Below are positions 18,439-27,447 of a DNA stretch of 64,000 nucleotides, in pieces. The position numbers and the translations under genes are program-made. How positions within the stretch are numbered: the first letter of the stretch is position 1; each line of letters starts with the position of its first letter. This stretch comes from an uncultured Flavobacteriales bacterium (GTDB lineage: Bacteria > Bacteroidota > Bacteroidia > Flavobacteriales_G > Salibacteraceae): the NCBI GenBank assembly GCA_937121175.1, contig CAKZKD010000003.1, positions 372,001 to 436,000 of the forward strand. The letters run 5' to 3'. Below the pieces are notes generated by a model that saw only the letters and a program-made list of their open reading frames with translations, searched no databases and was not told where the DNA came from.

Positions 18439-20091
18439 TTACGTCTGAATCACTCCAACGTTAAAGCGTTTTTTGATAGGAGCTCCGTTGGCTACTTCAA
18501 TGCCCATACTTATCCAGTTCCTGGTCTCAATTGGATTAATAATAGCATCTAACCAAATACGAGAAGCGGCATAATAAGCAGTCGTTTGCTCATCGTATCG
18601 GTCAGTAATTTTCTTCAATAGTTCAGCTTCTTTCTCTTTTGATATTTCTTCGCCTCTGGCTTTCATACTTGCAACCTGAATCTGCAACAGCGTTTTCGCT
18701 GCCTGTGCGCCACCCATAACCGCAACTTTAGCTGTAGGCCAACCAACAATAAACCGTGGGTCATACGCCTTACCACACATAGCGTAGTTTCCGGCACCAT
18801 AAGAATTGCCCATTATGACCGTGAACTTAGGTACAACAGAATTTGAAACCGCATTAACTAACTTGGCGCCATCTTTAATAATTCCAGCGTGTTCTGATTT
18901 ACTTCCAACCATAAACCCAGTCACATCTTGCAAGAAGACCAATGGGATTTTCTTTTGGTTACAATTCATGATAAAACGCGCGGCTTTGTCCGCGGAGTCG
19001 TTATAAATAACCCCTCCAAATTGCATTTGACCTGTTTTAGATTTTACCAATTCGCGCTGATTAGCAACAATACCAACTGCCCAGCCGTCAATTCGTGCAG
19101 TAGCGCAAACAATGGTTTTACCAAATCCTTCTTTATATTCTTCAAACTCCGATTTATCGACCATTCGGGCAATCACATCACGAACATCATAAGGCTTTAC
19201 GCTTTGTTCAGGGATAATTCCTAGAATTTCTTCAGCCTTAAATTTTGGTTTCTCTGGTTTGGAGCGGTTAAAACCAGCTTCTTCAAAAGAGCCAATTTTG
19301 TCCATCATCTTCTTTATTCTGTCTAAGCAGTCTTTATCATTAAGTGCTTTTACATCGCAGACGCCAGAAACTTCTGTGTGGGTTGTAGCGCCTCCAAGTG
19401 TTTCATTATCAATAGTTTCTCCAATCGCAGCCTTCACCAAGTAGGAGCCTGCTAAGAAAATAGTACCCGTTTTATCCACTATTAAACTCTCGTCAGACAT
19501 AATTGGCAAGTAGGCACCTCCAGCAACACAAGAACCCATAACCGCGGCAATTTGGATAATACCTTCAGAAGACATGATTGCATTGTTTCTGAATATGCGC
19601 CCGAAGTGTTCTTTATCTGGAAAAATTTCGTCTTGCATTGGTAAGAACACTCCCGCACTATCTACCAAGTAAATAATGGGCAATCGATTTTCCATTGCAA
19701 TTTCTTGTGCTCTTAAATTCTTTTTACCTGTAATTGGAAACCACGCTCCAGCTTTTACTGTTGCATCATTGGCCACTATCATGGCCCGGCGGCCTGCAAT
19801 TTTACCCACACCACAAACTACTCCTCCTGCAGGACAACCACCGTATTCTTCATACATTCCCATTCCAGCAAATGCACCAACTTCAAAAAAGTCATTGGGA
19901 TCATCAATTAAGTAATCGATGCGCTCACGTGCGGTCATTTTTCCCTTGGCATGCAGTTTTTCAACGCGTTTTTTTCCACCACCTTCAGCAATTTTGGCCA
20001 AATGCCGGTTGAGTTCAGCAATTTTGAGTTTCATTTTGTCCTCATTCTTGTTAAACTCTAACTCTTCTTTTTTTGATTTTGCAGCGCTCAT
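18439..20091 (-). CDS. Acyl-CoA carboxylase carboxyltransferase (beta) subunit, methylcrotonyl-CoA type
   Basis: A full-length biotin-dependent carboxyltransferase of about 550 residues with both crotonase-like halves: GGxxT-type VDSAGVFLPMQ and FPDKEHFGRIF in the N-half and VTGFMVGSKSEH in the C-half. The HFGRIF/FPD motif is closest to 3-methylcrotonyl-CoA carboxylase beta, which acts in leucine breakdown; propionyl- or geranyl-CoA specificity is possible. No biotin carboxylase subunit is nearby. The start is ATG 20091; a TTG at 20118 in the same frame sits inside the -7 box and is rejected. Confidence 0.9.
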   Translation of the reverse strand: MSAAKSKKEELEFNKNEDKMKLKIAELNRHLAKIAEGGGKKRVEKLHAKGKMTARERIDYLIDDPNDFFEVGAFAGMGMYEEYGGCPAGGVVCGVGKIAGRRAMIVANDATVKAGAWFPITGKKNLRAQEIAMENRLPIIYLVDSAGVFLPMQDEIFPDKEHFGRIFRNNAIMSSEGIIQIAAVMGSCVAGGAYLPIMSDESLIVDKTGTIFLAGSYLVKAAIGETIDNETLGGATTHTEVSGVCDVKALNDKDCLDRIKKMMDKIGSFEEAGFNRSKPEKPKFKAEEILGIIPEQSVKPYDVRDVIARMVDKSEFEEYKEGFGKTIVCATARIDGWAVGIVANQRELVKSKTGQMQFGGVIYNDSADKAARFIMNCNQKKIPLVFLQDVTGFMVGSKSEHAGIIKDGAKLVNAVSNSVVPKFTVIMGNSYGAGNYAMCGKAYDPRFIVGWPTAKVAVMGGAQAAKTLLQIQVASMKARGEEISKEKEAELLKKITDRYDEQTTAYYAASRIWLDAIINPIETRNWISMGIEVANGAPIKKRFNVGVIQT

Positions 20092-20115
20092 AGGATGTTC
20101 ATTATATGAAGGAAA

Positions 20116-20123
20116 CAAATGTA
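20116..20123 (-). promoter_or_regulatory. -7 box of the carboxylase gene
   Basis: TACATTTG on the minus strand lies 24 bases upstream of ATG 20091. No convincing -33 box is seen. Confidence 0.45.
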
Positions 20124-20146
20124 ATTATTGAAGGTTTCCGTGAGGG

Positions 20147-20767
20147 TTAAAAATTACTTTTCAGCCAAATTCTACTTTCCGGGCCATGATTGAACAATAA
20201 ATCTAGAATAGAGAGGTGTGGAATGAAAGGCATTTTACGGTCAAAGTTGAGTTGATAATAAGATTGTTTCAGGTCAATAAACTGCTCAGTTCTGTGCTGG
20301 CGGAAATCTATTTTAGGTTTTTCTTCAAAGTAGGTTTCAGTATAGTTGACTTTAAGTTCCAATTGAAGAATTCTACAAATGGTATTGAATGTCCAATTAT
20401 TTAATGCAACTAGAGATTCAAATTCAGTTGAAAAAACAGGCATCAGTTCATCTATGTAATGTTCAAAAAACGGGGTAGAGGAGTAGGCCGCTTCCAACGT
20501 TCGAAGGTGTTCTTTTTGCCAAGGCATATCGTAATTGATAACAACATTCGGCAGGAGAGTTTTTGAGCTTTTCGAAACTAGTGGAATTGTTAAAAGTAAG
20601 GGGCCTTGAGCACTGTAAATTCGATAACGATTCCGCACAGTTTGCTTCAAAAAGAAATCGTTCGTTTCTATTACTGCTGGATAGTCCGAATTACTTTGCT
20701 TTACAATGAGAGCAAAATAACTTACAGGAGCAAAGACAGCCGATGGTAGAATAATTGAGTTACTCAA
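20147..20767 (-). CDS. WbqC-family protein
   Basis: The 206-residue protein matches the WbqC family: PSAVFAPVSYFALI at the N-terminus, a Lys/Arg-rich strand FLKQTVRNRYRI, TIPLVSKSSKTLLP, and WQKEHLRTLEAAYSSTPFF. Homologues occur in O-antigen loci and in this conserved chromosomal block, with no proven biochemical role. It uses a TTG start at 20767 that overlaps the lepB stop by 8 bases; no in-frame ATG precedes the conserved N-terminus. It is the last gene of the parA-lepB operon. Confidence 0.88.
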   Translation of the reverse strand: MSNSIILPSAVFAPVSYFALIVKQSNSDYPAVIETNDFFLKQTVRNRYRIYSAQGPLLLTIPLVSKSSKTLLPNVVINYDMPWQKEHLRTLEAAYSSTPFFEHYIDELMPVFSTEFESLVALNNWTFNTICRILQLELKVNYTETYFEEKPKIDFRQHRTEQFIDLKQSYYQLNFDRKMPFIPHLSILDLLFNHGPESRIWLKSNF

Positions 20768-22331
20768 TCCACGTAAACATTCTGTCCCAACGAATTTTAC
20801 CTTCGGTTAATCCCAAATCTTGGTCTAGACTCAACCAAATAAAACTTGCTTTACCTACAACATGATCTTCCGGAACAAATCCCCAAAATCTTGAATCTAA
20901 AGAATTGTGACGATTATCTCCCATCAGCCAGTAGTAGTTCATCTTAAATGTGTATTCGGTTGCTTCTTCACCGTTAATATAAACCACACCTTTGACTATC
21001 TTAAGGTCATTGCCTTCGTACGTACCAATAATTCGTTTGTAGGGTGCAATGGTTTCAGCAGATATTGGAACGGTCACTCCAGCTTGAGGAACCCATAAAG
21101 GGCCAAAGAAGTCTTCATTATAATTGTAACCTTCCTCATTCGGGAAAACTCTATTCATAGGGTCAGAAGTGCTTTTGTTGATGTGCGGAGCAATATCAAC
21201 AACCCTAGAAAAGGAACGCATTTTTTTCTGACTTTCCAGAGTTAGGGGAATGATGTACCCTGAACTTCCACCTACTTTTTGAAGGTCAGCAAAATTTATG
21301 TTGTAATCCTGTTTCATTCTTTTTTGATTCAACCAATCGTTGGTTTTAATGTAATACTTGTACTGCATTTTTGGAGGAATGTACGCGGTTTCTCCATTTA
21401 CGTATAAAATGCCAGATTCAATTTTTAACGTATCACCGGCAATTGCTACACAGCGTTTTACATAGTTTTCTCTTTTATCAACCGGACGAATGGAGATGTC
21501 GGTATTGCTCCATAAATAATCTCGCGATAGGCTTTCATAGTAACCGTTAGTCATTTCTTTTTTTCCAGCACTTCTATCGCGCATTCTAAAACGTACTGCA
21601 TATTCTCTAACTACATCTTCGTAGCTTCGGTCCTGTTGCTCTAGTATAACGGTGTCTCCGGCAGGGAAATTAAAAACCACCACATCGTTTCGTTCAATAT
21701 TTCCTATTCCAGGAAGTCTGAAATAAGGAAGTTTCAGGATTTCTGTATAAGATTTCGAATTAATGAACGGAAGAGTGTGATGCACAAAAGGAATAGCCAA
21801 CGGGGTTTGCGGTGATTTAGGGCCGTAGGCAACTTTACTTACAAATAAAAAATCACCAATCAAAAGTGATTTTTCCATCGAGCCTGTTGGAATAGTGTAA
21901 GCCTCGAAAACGTACGTTCTAATTATTGATGCGGCAACTATTGCGAAAAGAATAGCATCTCTCCATTCTGTTGCGGCTGATTTCTTTTTGTCTTTCGTGT
22001 CTTCTGGGCCAACATAGGTAGCAGATTTGTTCATAGCCAACAAGGGCAAGAAAACAAAAGGAAGAAAGAAGGCGAAAATGTTATCCGAAGATTTTCGTTG
22101 ATTGAATGCATTGGCCAAGTTCGCGCTCATTATCATTATCATCAAAAAGTTTACCCCAGGAAATAGAAGTAGGAAAATCCACCACCACGGTTGTTTGGTG
22201 ATTTTTAACCAGATGTATAAGTTATATCCAGGAATAGCTGCTTCCCAAACTAGTCTGTTCGCTTTTGGAAAAAGCAAGAAAAGGGATGCGTAGATAGGTA
22301 AACAAAAAACTAATATTACTAATGTATTCAT
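20760..22331 (-). CDS. lepB: Signal peptidase I, long Bacteroidota form
   Basis: Removes signal peptides on the outer face of the inner membrane. Three to four N-terminal hydrophobic segments (about 1-22, 35-70, 85-100, 125-140) precede the catalytic Ser151 in PTGSM. Lys292 in YVKRCVAIAGD is the general base, and MGDNRHNSLDSR near the C-terminus is box E. At 523 residues it is far longer than E. coli LepB (324) because of inserts between Ser and Lys and after Lys. It follows dapB by 10 bases in the operon. Confidence 0.95.
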   Translation of the reverse strand: MNTLVILVFCLPIYASLFLLFPKANRLVWEAAIPGYNLYIWLKITKQPWWWIFLLLFPGVNFLMIMIMSANLANAFNQRKSSDNIFAFFLPFVFLPLLAMNKSATYVGPEDTKDKKKSAATEWRDAILFAIVAASIIRTYVFEAYTIPTGSMEKSLLIGDFLFVSKVAYGPKSPQTPLAIPFVHHTLPFINSKSYTEILKLPYFRLPGIGNIERNDVVVFNFPAGDTVILEQQDRSYEDVVREYAVRFRMRDRSAGKKEMTNGYYESLSRDYLWSNTDISIRPVDKRENYVKRCVAIAGDTLKIESGILYVNGETAYIPPKMQYKYYIKTNDWLNQKRMKQDYNINFADLQKVGGSSGYIIPLTLESQKKMRSFSRVVDIAPHINKSTSDPMNRVFPNEEGYNYNEDFFGPLWVPQAGVTVPISAETIAPYKRIIGTYEGNDLKIVKGVVYINGEEATEYTFKMNYYWLMGDNRHNSLDSRFWGFVPEDHVVGKASFIWLSLDQDLGLTEGKIRWDRMFTWIE

Positions 22332-22341
22332 GAGGAGTAAA

Positions 22342-23061
22342 TTACAGACCCAAAAGGTCGTTCATGGTGAAAACACCTTTTTGATCAACTAAAAATTCAG
22401 CTGCTAATACGCTTCCAAGAGCAAACCCCTTGCGGCTTTTAGCTTCGTGTGTAAGTTCTATTTTATCTATTTCAGACTCGTAAGTAACTGTGTGGGTTCC
22501 GGGAACGTTGGGTAATCGTTCAGCGGTAATTGGAAGATATTCTTGTGACATTTCTTTTTCTTTAACCAATTTCCAATCCGTTACTTTTTGCTGAGCACCT
22601 ATCAATTTCTCAGCAGTGGTTATAGCTGTACCGCTTGGTGTATCTAATTTTTCGGTATGATGTATTTCATTAATTCGGGGCGAATATTCTGGATGACCTT
22701 CTATTAGCGTCGCCATTGTCTCGGTAAGCTTCCAAAATAGATTAACGCCTAGGCTAAAATTTGACGCATAGAACAAAGATTGTTGTTTTGATGTACAAGT
22801 CTCCACAACAGCATCAAAATCATCGTACCAAGCAGTTGTACCAACTACAACAGGAAGATTGGCCTCAAAACATTTTTGAATATTCCTTTTAGCTGCTTCA
22901 GGCACAGAAAATTCAATTGCAATATCACTTGAAGTTAAATCTGATGGTGAATAATTGGCATTTTCTCGAGTTACTTTAAATGAAATTGAATGTCCACGTT
23001 CAAGTGCTATTTTTTCAATTTCGCGACCCATTTTGCCGTAACCGATTAATGCAATTCTCAT
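22342..23061 (-). CDS. dapB: 4-hydroxy-tetrahydrodipicolinate reductase
   Basis: Catalyses an NAD(P)H-dependent step in lysine and meso-diaminopimelate synthesis. The Rossmann motif GYGKMGREIE (7-16), VGTTAWYD, the catalytic HHTEKLDTPSGTA loop and the C-terminal FxxxDLLGL are present. At 239 residues it is the short Bacteroidota form. The ATGA overlap with the DUF5683 gene shows coupling. Its partner in the operon, lepB, is functionally unrelated, which is usual for this conserved block. Confidence 0.95.
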   Translation of the reverse strand: MRIALIGYGKMGREIEKIALERGHSISFKVTRENANYSPSDLTSSDIAIEFSVPEAAKRNIQKCFEANLPVVVGTTAWYDDFDAVVETCTSKQQSLFYASNFSLGVNLFWKLTETMATLIEGHPEYSPRINEIHHTEKLDTPSGTAITTAEKLIGAQQKVTDWKLVKEKEMSQEYLPITAERLPNVPGTHTVTYESEIDKIELTHEAKSRKGFALGSVLAAEFLVDQKGVFTMNDLLGL

Positions 23062-23645
23062 TTGATGTTTAATTTCAAGCTTAAACCCAAAGTAGGTCTA
23101 ATTCGGTGTTCAGCAAATGCTAAATTATTCAAATTCAAAACTGTAGGCTCAACTCGGAGGGATAAATCGTCGCTAACATCAAAGTACATAAGATGTGCAT
23201 CTACGGCAGCATCAACTATTTGGATGGCATATACGGCAATGGAAGCAATGACCATCAACTCAAAGTTTTTTTGATATTTTTCCATCTCCGACGACACACC
23301 ATCTTGGGTTAACTCGGGGAATGAATCTAATGCATCAGAACAGGTATCCACTCTCGAAATAAGCGTTTGTCTGAAGAGTTGATAGTTTTTGTAATTGTTG
23401 GCGGCAAAATAAATGGTTGTTCCTCCTAGGCCATAAATAATTGGAACTTTCCAATACTTTCTATTAAAAACCTGTCCACCACCTGGAATCAATGATAGAA
23501 GAGCTGCCTTTTTTGGAGAATGTAATTGCGCTTTCACAGAATCTGGTAGCTCCTCTTCACTAGTTACTTCACCTACAACATCTTTTACTTGAGAGTAAGT
23601 GTTGAAAGCAATGAGTGTGAAAATGAGGAAGACTAACGTGCGCAC
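23058..23645 (-). CDS. DUF5683 membrane protein
   Basis: A signal-peptide-like N-terminus (LVFLIFTLIAFNTYSQ) is followed by the family core KKAALLSLIPGGGQVFNRKYWK and IIYGLGGTTIYFAANNYKNY, then a second hydrophobic segment near residues 130-150. The family (DUF5683) is restricted mainly to Bacteroidota and nearly always lies between parB and dapB; its function is unknown. At 195 residues it is full length. It starts 51 bases after parB. Confidence 0.88.
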   Translation of the reverse strand: MRTLVFLIFTLIAFNTYSQVKDVVGEVTSEEELPDSVKAQLHSPKKAALLSLIPGGGQVFNRKYWKVPIIYGLGGTTIYFAANNYKNYQLFRQTLISRVDTCSDALDSFPELTQDGVSSEMEKYQKNFELMVIASIAVYAIQIVDAAVDAHLMYFDVSDDLSLRVEPTVLNLNNLAFAEHRIRPTLGLSLKLNIK

Positions 23646-23696
23646 GGCGCGAAAATACAGATTAAAAACAGCTGTAACTATTGATTTTACAGAGTA

Positions 23697-24593
23697 TTAC
23701 TGTTTTAATTTCTTAATCAATTCTTCCATTTCTGAAGGAGAGGAAAAATGAAAAACAAGTTTTCCTTTTCCTTCTGAATCACGGTTTAAGCCGACTTTGG
23801 TTTCAAAGTTATTTTCGAGTGTATTTACCCAGCTCTTTTCTTCAAAAGAAAGGGGGGAGGCCTTGGTTCTTTTCTTGGATTCTTCTCCTGAATGATTTAC
23901 CAACCCTTTCACGGCCTCTTCTACTTTTCGAACAGATATTTGCTCACTCAGAATGGTTTTGTACAGTTTAAGGATTTGCTTTTTATCTTCTAAAGACAGT
24001 AGAGCTCTAGCATGACCCATAGAAAGTTTACGTTCTTGCAAACCTTTCTTTACTTCTTCAGGTAAATTCAATAAACGAAGAAAGTTAGTGACAGAAGTTC
24101 TGCTTTTACCAACACGTCTAGACATTTCTTCTTGTGTCAAATTACATTCAGAAATCAATCTATTATAGGATTCTGCGACTTCAATGGGGTCTAAATTCTC
24201 TCGTTGAATGTTTTCGATCAATGCCATCTCCAGCATTGATTGATCATTTGCAATCTTCACATAAGCTGGAATAGATTTTAAACCAGCTATGGTCGATGCT
24301 CTGAATCTTCGTTCTCCTGAAACCAATTGAAATTGGTCGTTACCAATTTTGCGAACAGTAACAGGTTGAATTACTCCGTGAATATTTATGGAATCGACTA
24401 AATCCTGAAGTGCTTCTGCAGTGAAGTGCTTTCTTGGTTGAAAAGGATTAGGTGAAATAGAAGAAATTTCAATTTCACTTACGGAACCTGCAACATGATT
24501 TTCAGCTGCGGAATAATTTGAAGTGATGTCGGTATTGGCGTTTTCCAATAACGCACTAAGCCCACGACCAAGAGCTCTTTTTTTAGTGGCCAT
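23697..24593 (-). CDS. parB: Chromosome-partitioning protein ParB
   Basis: KKRALGRGLSALL at the N-terminus is the ParA-activating peptide. The CTP-binding ParB/Srx domain follows (SISPNPFQPRK, GERRFRA), then the helix-turn-helix region (LTQEEMSRRVGKSRTSVTNF) and a C-terminal dimerisation domain. It binds parS sites near the origin and loads with CTP as a sliding clamp. At 298 residues it is of normal length. It overlaps parA by 11 bases. I found no convincing parS site in this window. Confidence 0.95.
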   Translation of the reverse strand: MATKKRALGRGLSALLENANTDITSNYSAAENHVAGSVSEIEISSISPNPFQPRKHFTAEALQDLVDSINIHGVIQPVTVRKIGNDQFQLVSGERRFRASTIAGLKSIPAYVKIANDQSMLEMALIENIQRENLDPIEVAESYNRLISECNLTQEEMSRRVGKSRTSVTNFLRLLNLPEEVKKGLQERKLSMGHARALLSLEDKKQILKLYKTILSEQISVRKVEEAVKGLVNHSGEESKKRTKASPLSFEEKSWVNTLENNFETKVGLNRDSEGKGKLVFHFSSPSEMEELIKKLKQ

Positions 24594-25398
24594 TTCCTAC
24601 TTCAATAATTTTTTCTTCGTCAGTCAGACGAGTAAGTTTATTCTTTTGGAGAATTTCACGAGCAAGATTCAGGTAATTTACAGCCCCTTTGCAGGTTGCG
24701 TCAAACATAATGGCTGTTTCTCCATGACTTGGCGCTTCACCCAACTTAGTATTTCTAAAAATAATGGTATTGAAAACTAACTGTTGGAAGTGCATTTTTA
24801 CTTCTTCCACCACTTGATTTGCAAGACGAAGTCTTTGGTCGTACATGGTCAATAACATACCTTCAATCTCCAAATCTTTATTCAATAAATTTTGAACGAT
24901 TTTTACCGTGTTCAATAATTTCCCTAGTCCTTCTAATGCAAAATATTCACACTGAACTGGAATAATTACCGAATCTGCTGCGGTTAGTGCATTCACAGTA
25001 ACCAATCCCAACGAAGGAGAACAGTCAATAATTATGAAGTCATATTCATCTTTGATGTTCGATAATGCCATGCGCATCATCTTTTCACGATTGGGCAAGT
25101 TAATCATTTCAATTTCCGCTCCAACTAAATCAATGTGACCGGGTAAAATATCTAAGTTGGGAGAGTCGGTATGCAGAATAATGTCAGCTGGGTTAATGTT
25201 ATGAATGATACATTCGTAAATACTGGTTTTTACATTTTTAGGATCTAAACCAACACCAGAAGTTGCATTTGCTTGCGGATCGGCATCTACAATCAATACT
25301 TTCTTTTCGAGCGCGCCTAAACTTGCACCCAAATTTATTGCAGAAGTAGTTTTGCCTACTCCACCTTTTTGATTTGCAATTGCTATTATTTTTCCCAT
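24583..25398 (-). CDS. parA: Chromosome-partitioning ATPase ParA/Soj
   Basis: A deviant Walker A motif KGGVGKTT starts near residue 11, with DADPQANAT (Walker A') and FIIIDCSPSLGL (Walker B). These define a MinD/ParA ATPase of 271 residues. It forms nucleoid-bound dimers that pull ParB-parS complexes apart. It is the first gene of the leftward conserved operon; the 194-base divergent gap upstream contains a perfect hairpin but no obvious TAnnTTTG box. Confidence 0.95.
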   Translation of the reverse strand: MGKIIAIANQKGGVGKTTSAINLGASLGALEKKVLIVDADPQANATSGVGLDPKNVKTSIYECIIHNINPADIILHTDSPNLDILPGHIDLVGAEIEMINLPNREKMMRMALSNIKDEYDFIIIDCSPSLGLVTVNALTAADSVIIPVQCEYFALEGLGKLLNTVKIVQNLLNKDLEIEGMLLTMYDQRLRLANQVVEEVKMHFQQLVFNTIIFRNTKLGEAPSHGETAIMFDATCKGAVNYLNLAREILQKNKLTRLTDEEKIIEVGNGH

Positions 25399-25528
25399 TG
25401 TCGAGTTTTTAGTAAAAATGAACTCTAAAAACTATGTTGTTTATCAATTGAAATTCAAGATGTTAAGCCTTGAAATAAAACTGAGTAAACCGTAGTTTCT
25501 CGATAAGCTAAAAGTACTTTATTTGCAG

Positions 25529-25552
25529 GCGAAGGTATTTTGGAGCCTTCGC
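25529..25552. other. Perfect hairpin in the parA-FMN reductase divergent region
   Basis: GCGAAGG at 25529-25535 and CCTTCGC at 25546-25552 form a 7-bp GC-rich stem with a 10-base loop. It is followed by the palindrome TGTTTAAACA at 25564-25573. There is no U-run, so it is not an evident terminator. It may be an operator or leader structure; the function is unknown. Confidence 0.45.
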
Positions 25553-25592
25553 ATTTATAAACAATGTTTAAACACAGATTTGTTGACAAGGC

Positions 25593-26120
25593 ATGATTAG
25601 TATAATTGCAAGTACAAACCGAAAGTCCAGCAATAGCTTGATTTTTGCACAAAAAATAAAGGAGTTAATTGAGCAAAAGAACGGCCTTTGTCAAATTTTG
25701 GATTTAAAGGATTTACCATCAAATTTTATATTCGAAAACGAAGTGTTTGGGAATGATAATGCTCCTGTGAATCAAATCGCTGAACGATTTATTTCAAATG
25801 CCAACAAATTAATTTTTGTAATTCCGGAGTATAATGGCAGCTTTCCAGGTGTTCTAAAATCATTTATTGACAGTTTTGCACCTAGCAGAATTAAGGGAAA
25901 GTATGCTTTGATTTTTGGCATTAGCAGTGGAAGAGCCGGAAATGTAAGAGGTTTAGATCATTTTACAGGCGTATTGAACTACCTGGACGTTAATGTGTTG
26001 CCTACCAAGATTGCTGTAAGTCAATGTCATTCCCTGATTGATTATGAAGAAAATAAATTGACAGACTCGGCTACTATTGAGCTGCTTGAAACTCAAGTAA
26101 ATCGTTTTTTAACTATATAA
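25593..26120 (+). CDS. NAD(P)H-dependent FMN reductase family protein
   Basis: A flavodoxin-like fold of 175 residues with the FMN phosphate loop near the start (STNRKSSNS, residues 7-15), the flavin-contacting PEYNGSFPGVLKSFID and GISSGRAGN. Such proteins reduce FMN, quinones or azo compounds with NAD(P)H in the cytoplasm. It is a single-gene unit, divergent from parA, and overlaps the convergent rimM stop by 8 bases. The substrate is not predictable. Confidence 0.9.
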   Translation: MISIIASTNRKSSNSLIFAQKIKELIEQKNGLCQILDLKDLPSNFIFENEVFGNDNAPVNQIAERFISNANKLIFVIPEYNGSFPGVLKSFIDSFAPSRIKGKYALIFGISSGRAGNVRGLDHFTGVLNYLDVNVLPTKIAVSQCHSLIDYEENKLTDSATIELLETQVNRFLTI

Positions 26121-26637
26121 ATAGGTCTAGCAAGCCTTCTTGAATATTAACCTTTAAGGTTTTTTCTTTTCGATTGAGTTTAATAATGGTATCTTCCAAA
26201 ATTGGAATCAACAGTTCTTTACCATTATTAACTACCACAATTAAATCTTGAGCAGGGGAGTCCTGAATTTCTTTAATTGAGCCAATAGGCGTTTCTGATT
26301 GGTCAATCAATTGGTAATCTTCTATCTCGTGATGGTAAAAATGATTGCCAGTTAACTTTGGAAGAACAGCCAACGGTAGAAATAATTTTTTTCCTACAAT
26401 TCGTTTAGCTTCTTGTGTAGAGTTTATGTCTTCGAACTCAACTCGGCTTTTTCCGTTAGGTTGAATGGTTATGTCGGAAATAAAAAATGGAACCAGTTGT
26501 CCGTCCAATTGAACAAACACTGATTCCAAATTTGAATATTCTTGAGGTATGCTTACGTCTAAAAAGGCTTGAAACGCGCCCTTAAATCCGTGTGGTTTGA
26601 CGATGTAACCTAAATAGTAACAATCGTCAGTTTGCAT
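26113..26637 (-). CDS. rimM: Ribosome maturation factor RimM
   Basis: The N-terminal RimM barrel (YYLGYIVKPHGFKGAFQAF) and C-terminal PRC-barrel (HHEIEDYQLIDQ, GKELLIPI) are both present in 174 residues. RimM helps fold the 3' domain of 16S rRNA in 30S assembly. It lies 2 bases after rpsP, the usual pairing; no trmD follows, unlike in Proteobacteria. Confidence 0.95.
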   Translation of the reverse strand: MQTDDCYYLGYIVKPHGFKGAFQAFLDVSIPQEYSNLESVFVQLDGQLVPFFISDITIQPNGKSRVEFEDINSTQEAKRIVGKKLFLPLAVLPKLTGNHFYHHEIEDYQLIDQSETPIGSIKEIQDSPAQDLIVVVNNGKELLIPILEDTIIKLNRKEKTLKVNIQEGLLDLFI

Positions 26638-26639
26638 GC

Positions 26640-27332
26640 TTAGTCCTCTTTCTTTTCTTCTTCTGTTGCAGTAGCATCTTTAGCTGCATCAACAACTTCC
26701 TCTACTTTTTCGGCAACCGCTTCAGCAGCTTCTTCAACTTTTTCAACTACTGCTTCGGTTGCATCAGCAACTACTTCAGCAGCTTGTTCAATAGCTCCAG
26801 CTTCATCGGTTGATGCCTCTTCAGCAACAACTTCTTCGACAGGGGCATTCTCAGCTTCAGCAGCAGCATGAATTGCAGCCTCCTTAGCTTGAATTTCAGC
26901 TAAACGCTTTTCGTTAACTTCTTTTTCAGCTGCAAGTTTTTTCGCATCTGCTGCATCTTGAGACTTTTGGAGTCCTTCGATTTTACCTTCAATTTTAGAA
27001 GCCTTTTCAGACATCCACTTATCAAATTTAGCATCTGCTTGTGCCTGCGTGTGAGCTCCTTTAGTAACCCCTTTATCTAAGTGGTTCTTCATCATTACAC
27101 CTTTGTACGATAAAATCGCTCTAGCTGTATCTGTAGGTTGAGCACCTGCTTTTACCCAGTCCAAAGTTTTATCAAAATCTAAATTGATAGTTGCTGGGTT
27201 TGTGTTTGGATTGTAATCACCTAAACGTTCGATGTACTTTCCATCTCTTTTTACACGACTGTCAATTGCAACTATATAATAGTATGCTCTTCTTTTCTTT
27301 CCGTGTCTTTGGAGTCTAATTTTTGTAGCCAT
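26640..27332 (-). CDS. rpsP: 30S ribosomal protein S16 with long acidic/alanine-rich tail
   Basis: Residues 1 to about 80 are canonical S16 (IRLQRHGKKRRAYYYIVAID, SYKGVMMKNHL). The remaining 150 residues are a Lys/Ala/Glu-rich, coiled-coil-like extension that becomes strongly acidic, with imperfect repeats of AEKVEE type, and ends EEEKKED. S16 is about 80-90 residues in E. coli; tails are known in Bacteroidota S16, and this one is long. It starts the rpsP-rimM operon; a hairpin (27346-27360) lies 13 bases before the ATG. Confidence 0.95.
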   Translation of the reverse strand: MATKIRLQRHGKKRRAYYYIVAIDSRVKRDGKYIERLGDYNPNTNPATINLDFDKTLDWVKAGAQPTDTARAILSYKGVMMKNHLDKGVTKGAHTQAQADAKFDKWMSEKASKIEGKIEGLQKSQDAADAKKLAAEKEVNEKRLAEIQAKEAAIHAAAEAENAPVEEVVAEEASTDEAGAIEQAAEVVADATEAVVEKVEEAAEAVAEKVEEVVDAAKDATATEEEKKED

Positions 27333-27345
27333 AATGTTACATTTT

Positions 27346-27360
27346 GCGGTACGAAACCGC
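27346..27360 (-). promoter_or_regulatory. Hairpin in the rpsP leader
   Basis: GCGGT at 27346-27350 pairs with ACCGC at 27356-27360 over a 5-base loop, 13 bases upstream of the rpsP ATG. It may affect translation or be a ribosomal-protein autoregulation site; nothing in the sequence proves this. Confidence 0.35.
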
Positions 27361-27447
27361 GGTTAATAATTTGGGCGGCAAATATCTTATTAATTTTTAG
27401 ATAATTCAGAAGCAATTGATATTTAATTCAACTGTATTTTCGCGAAC

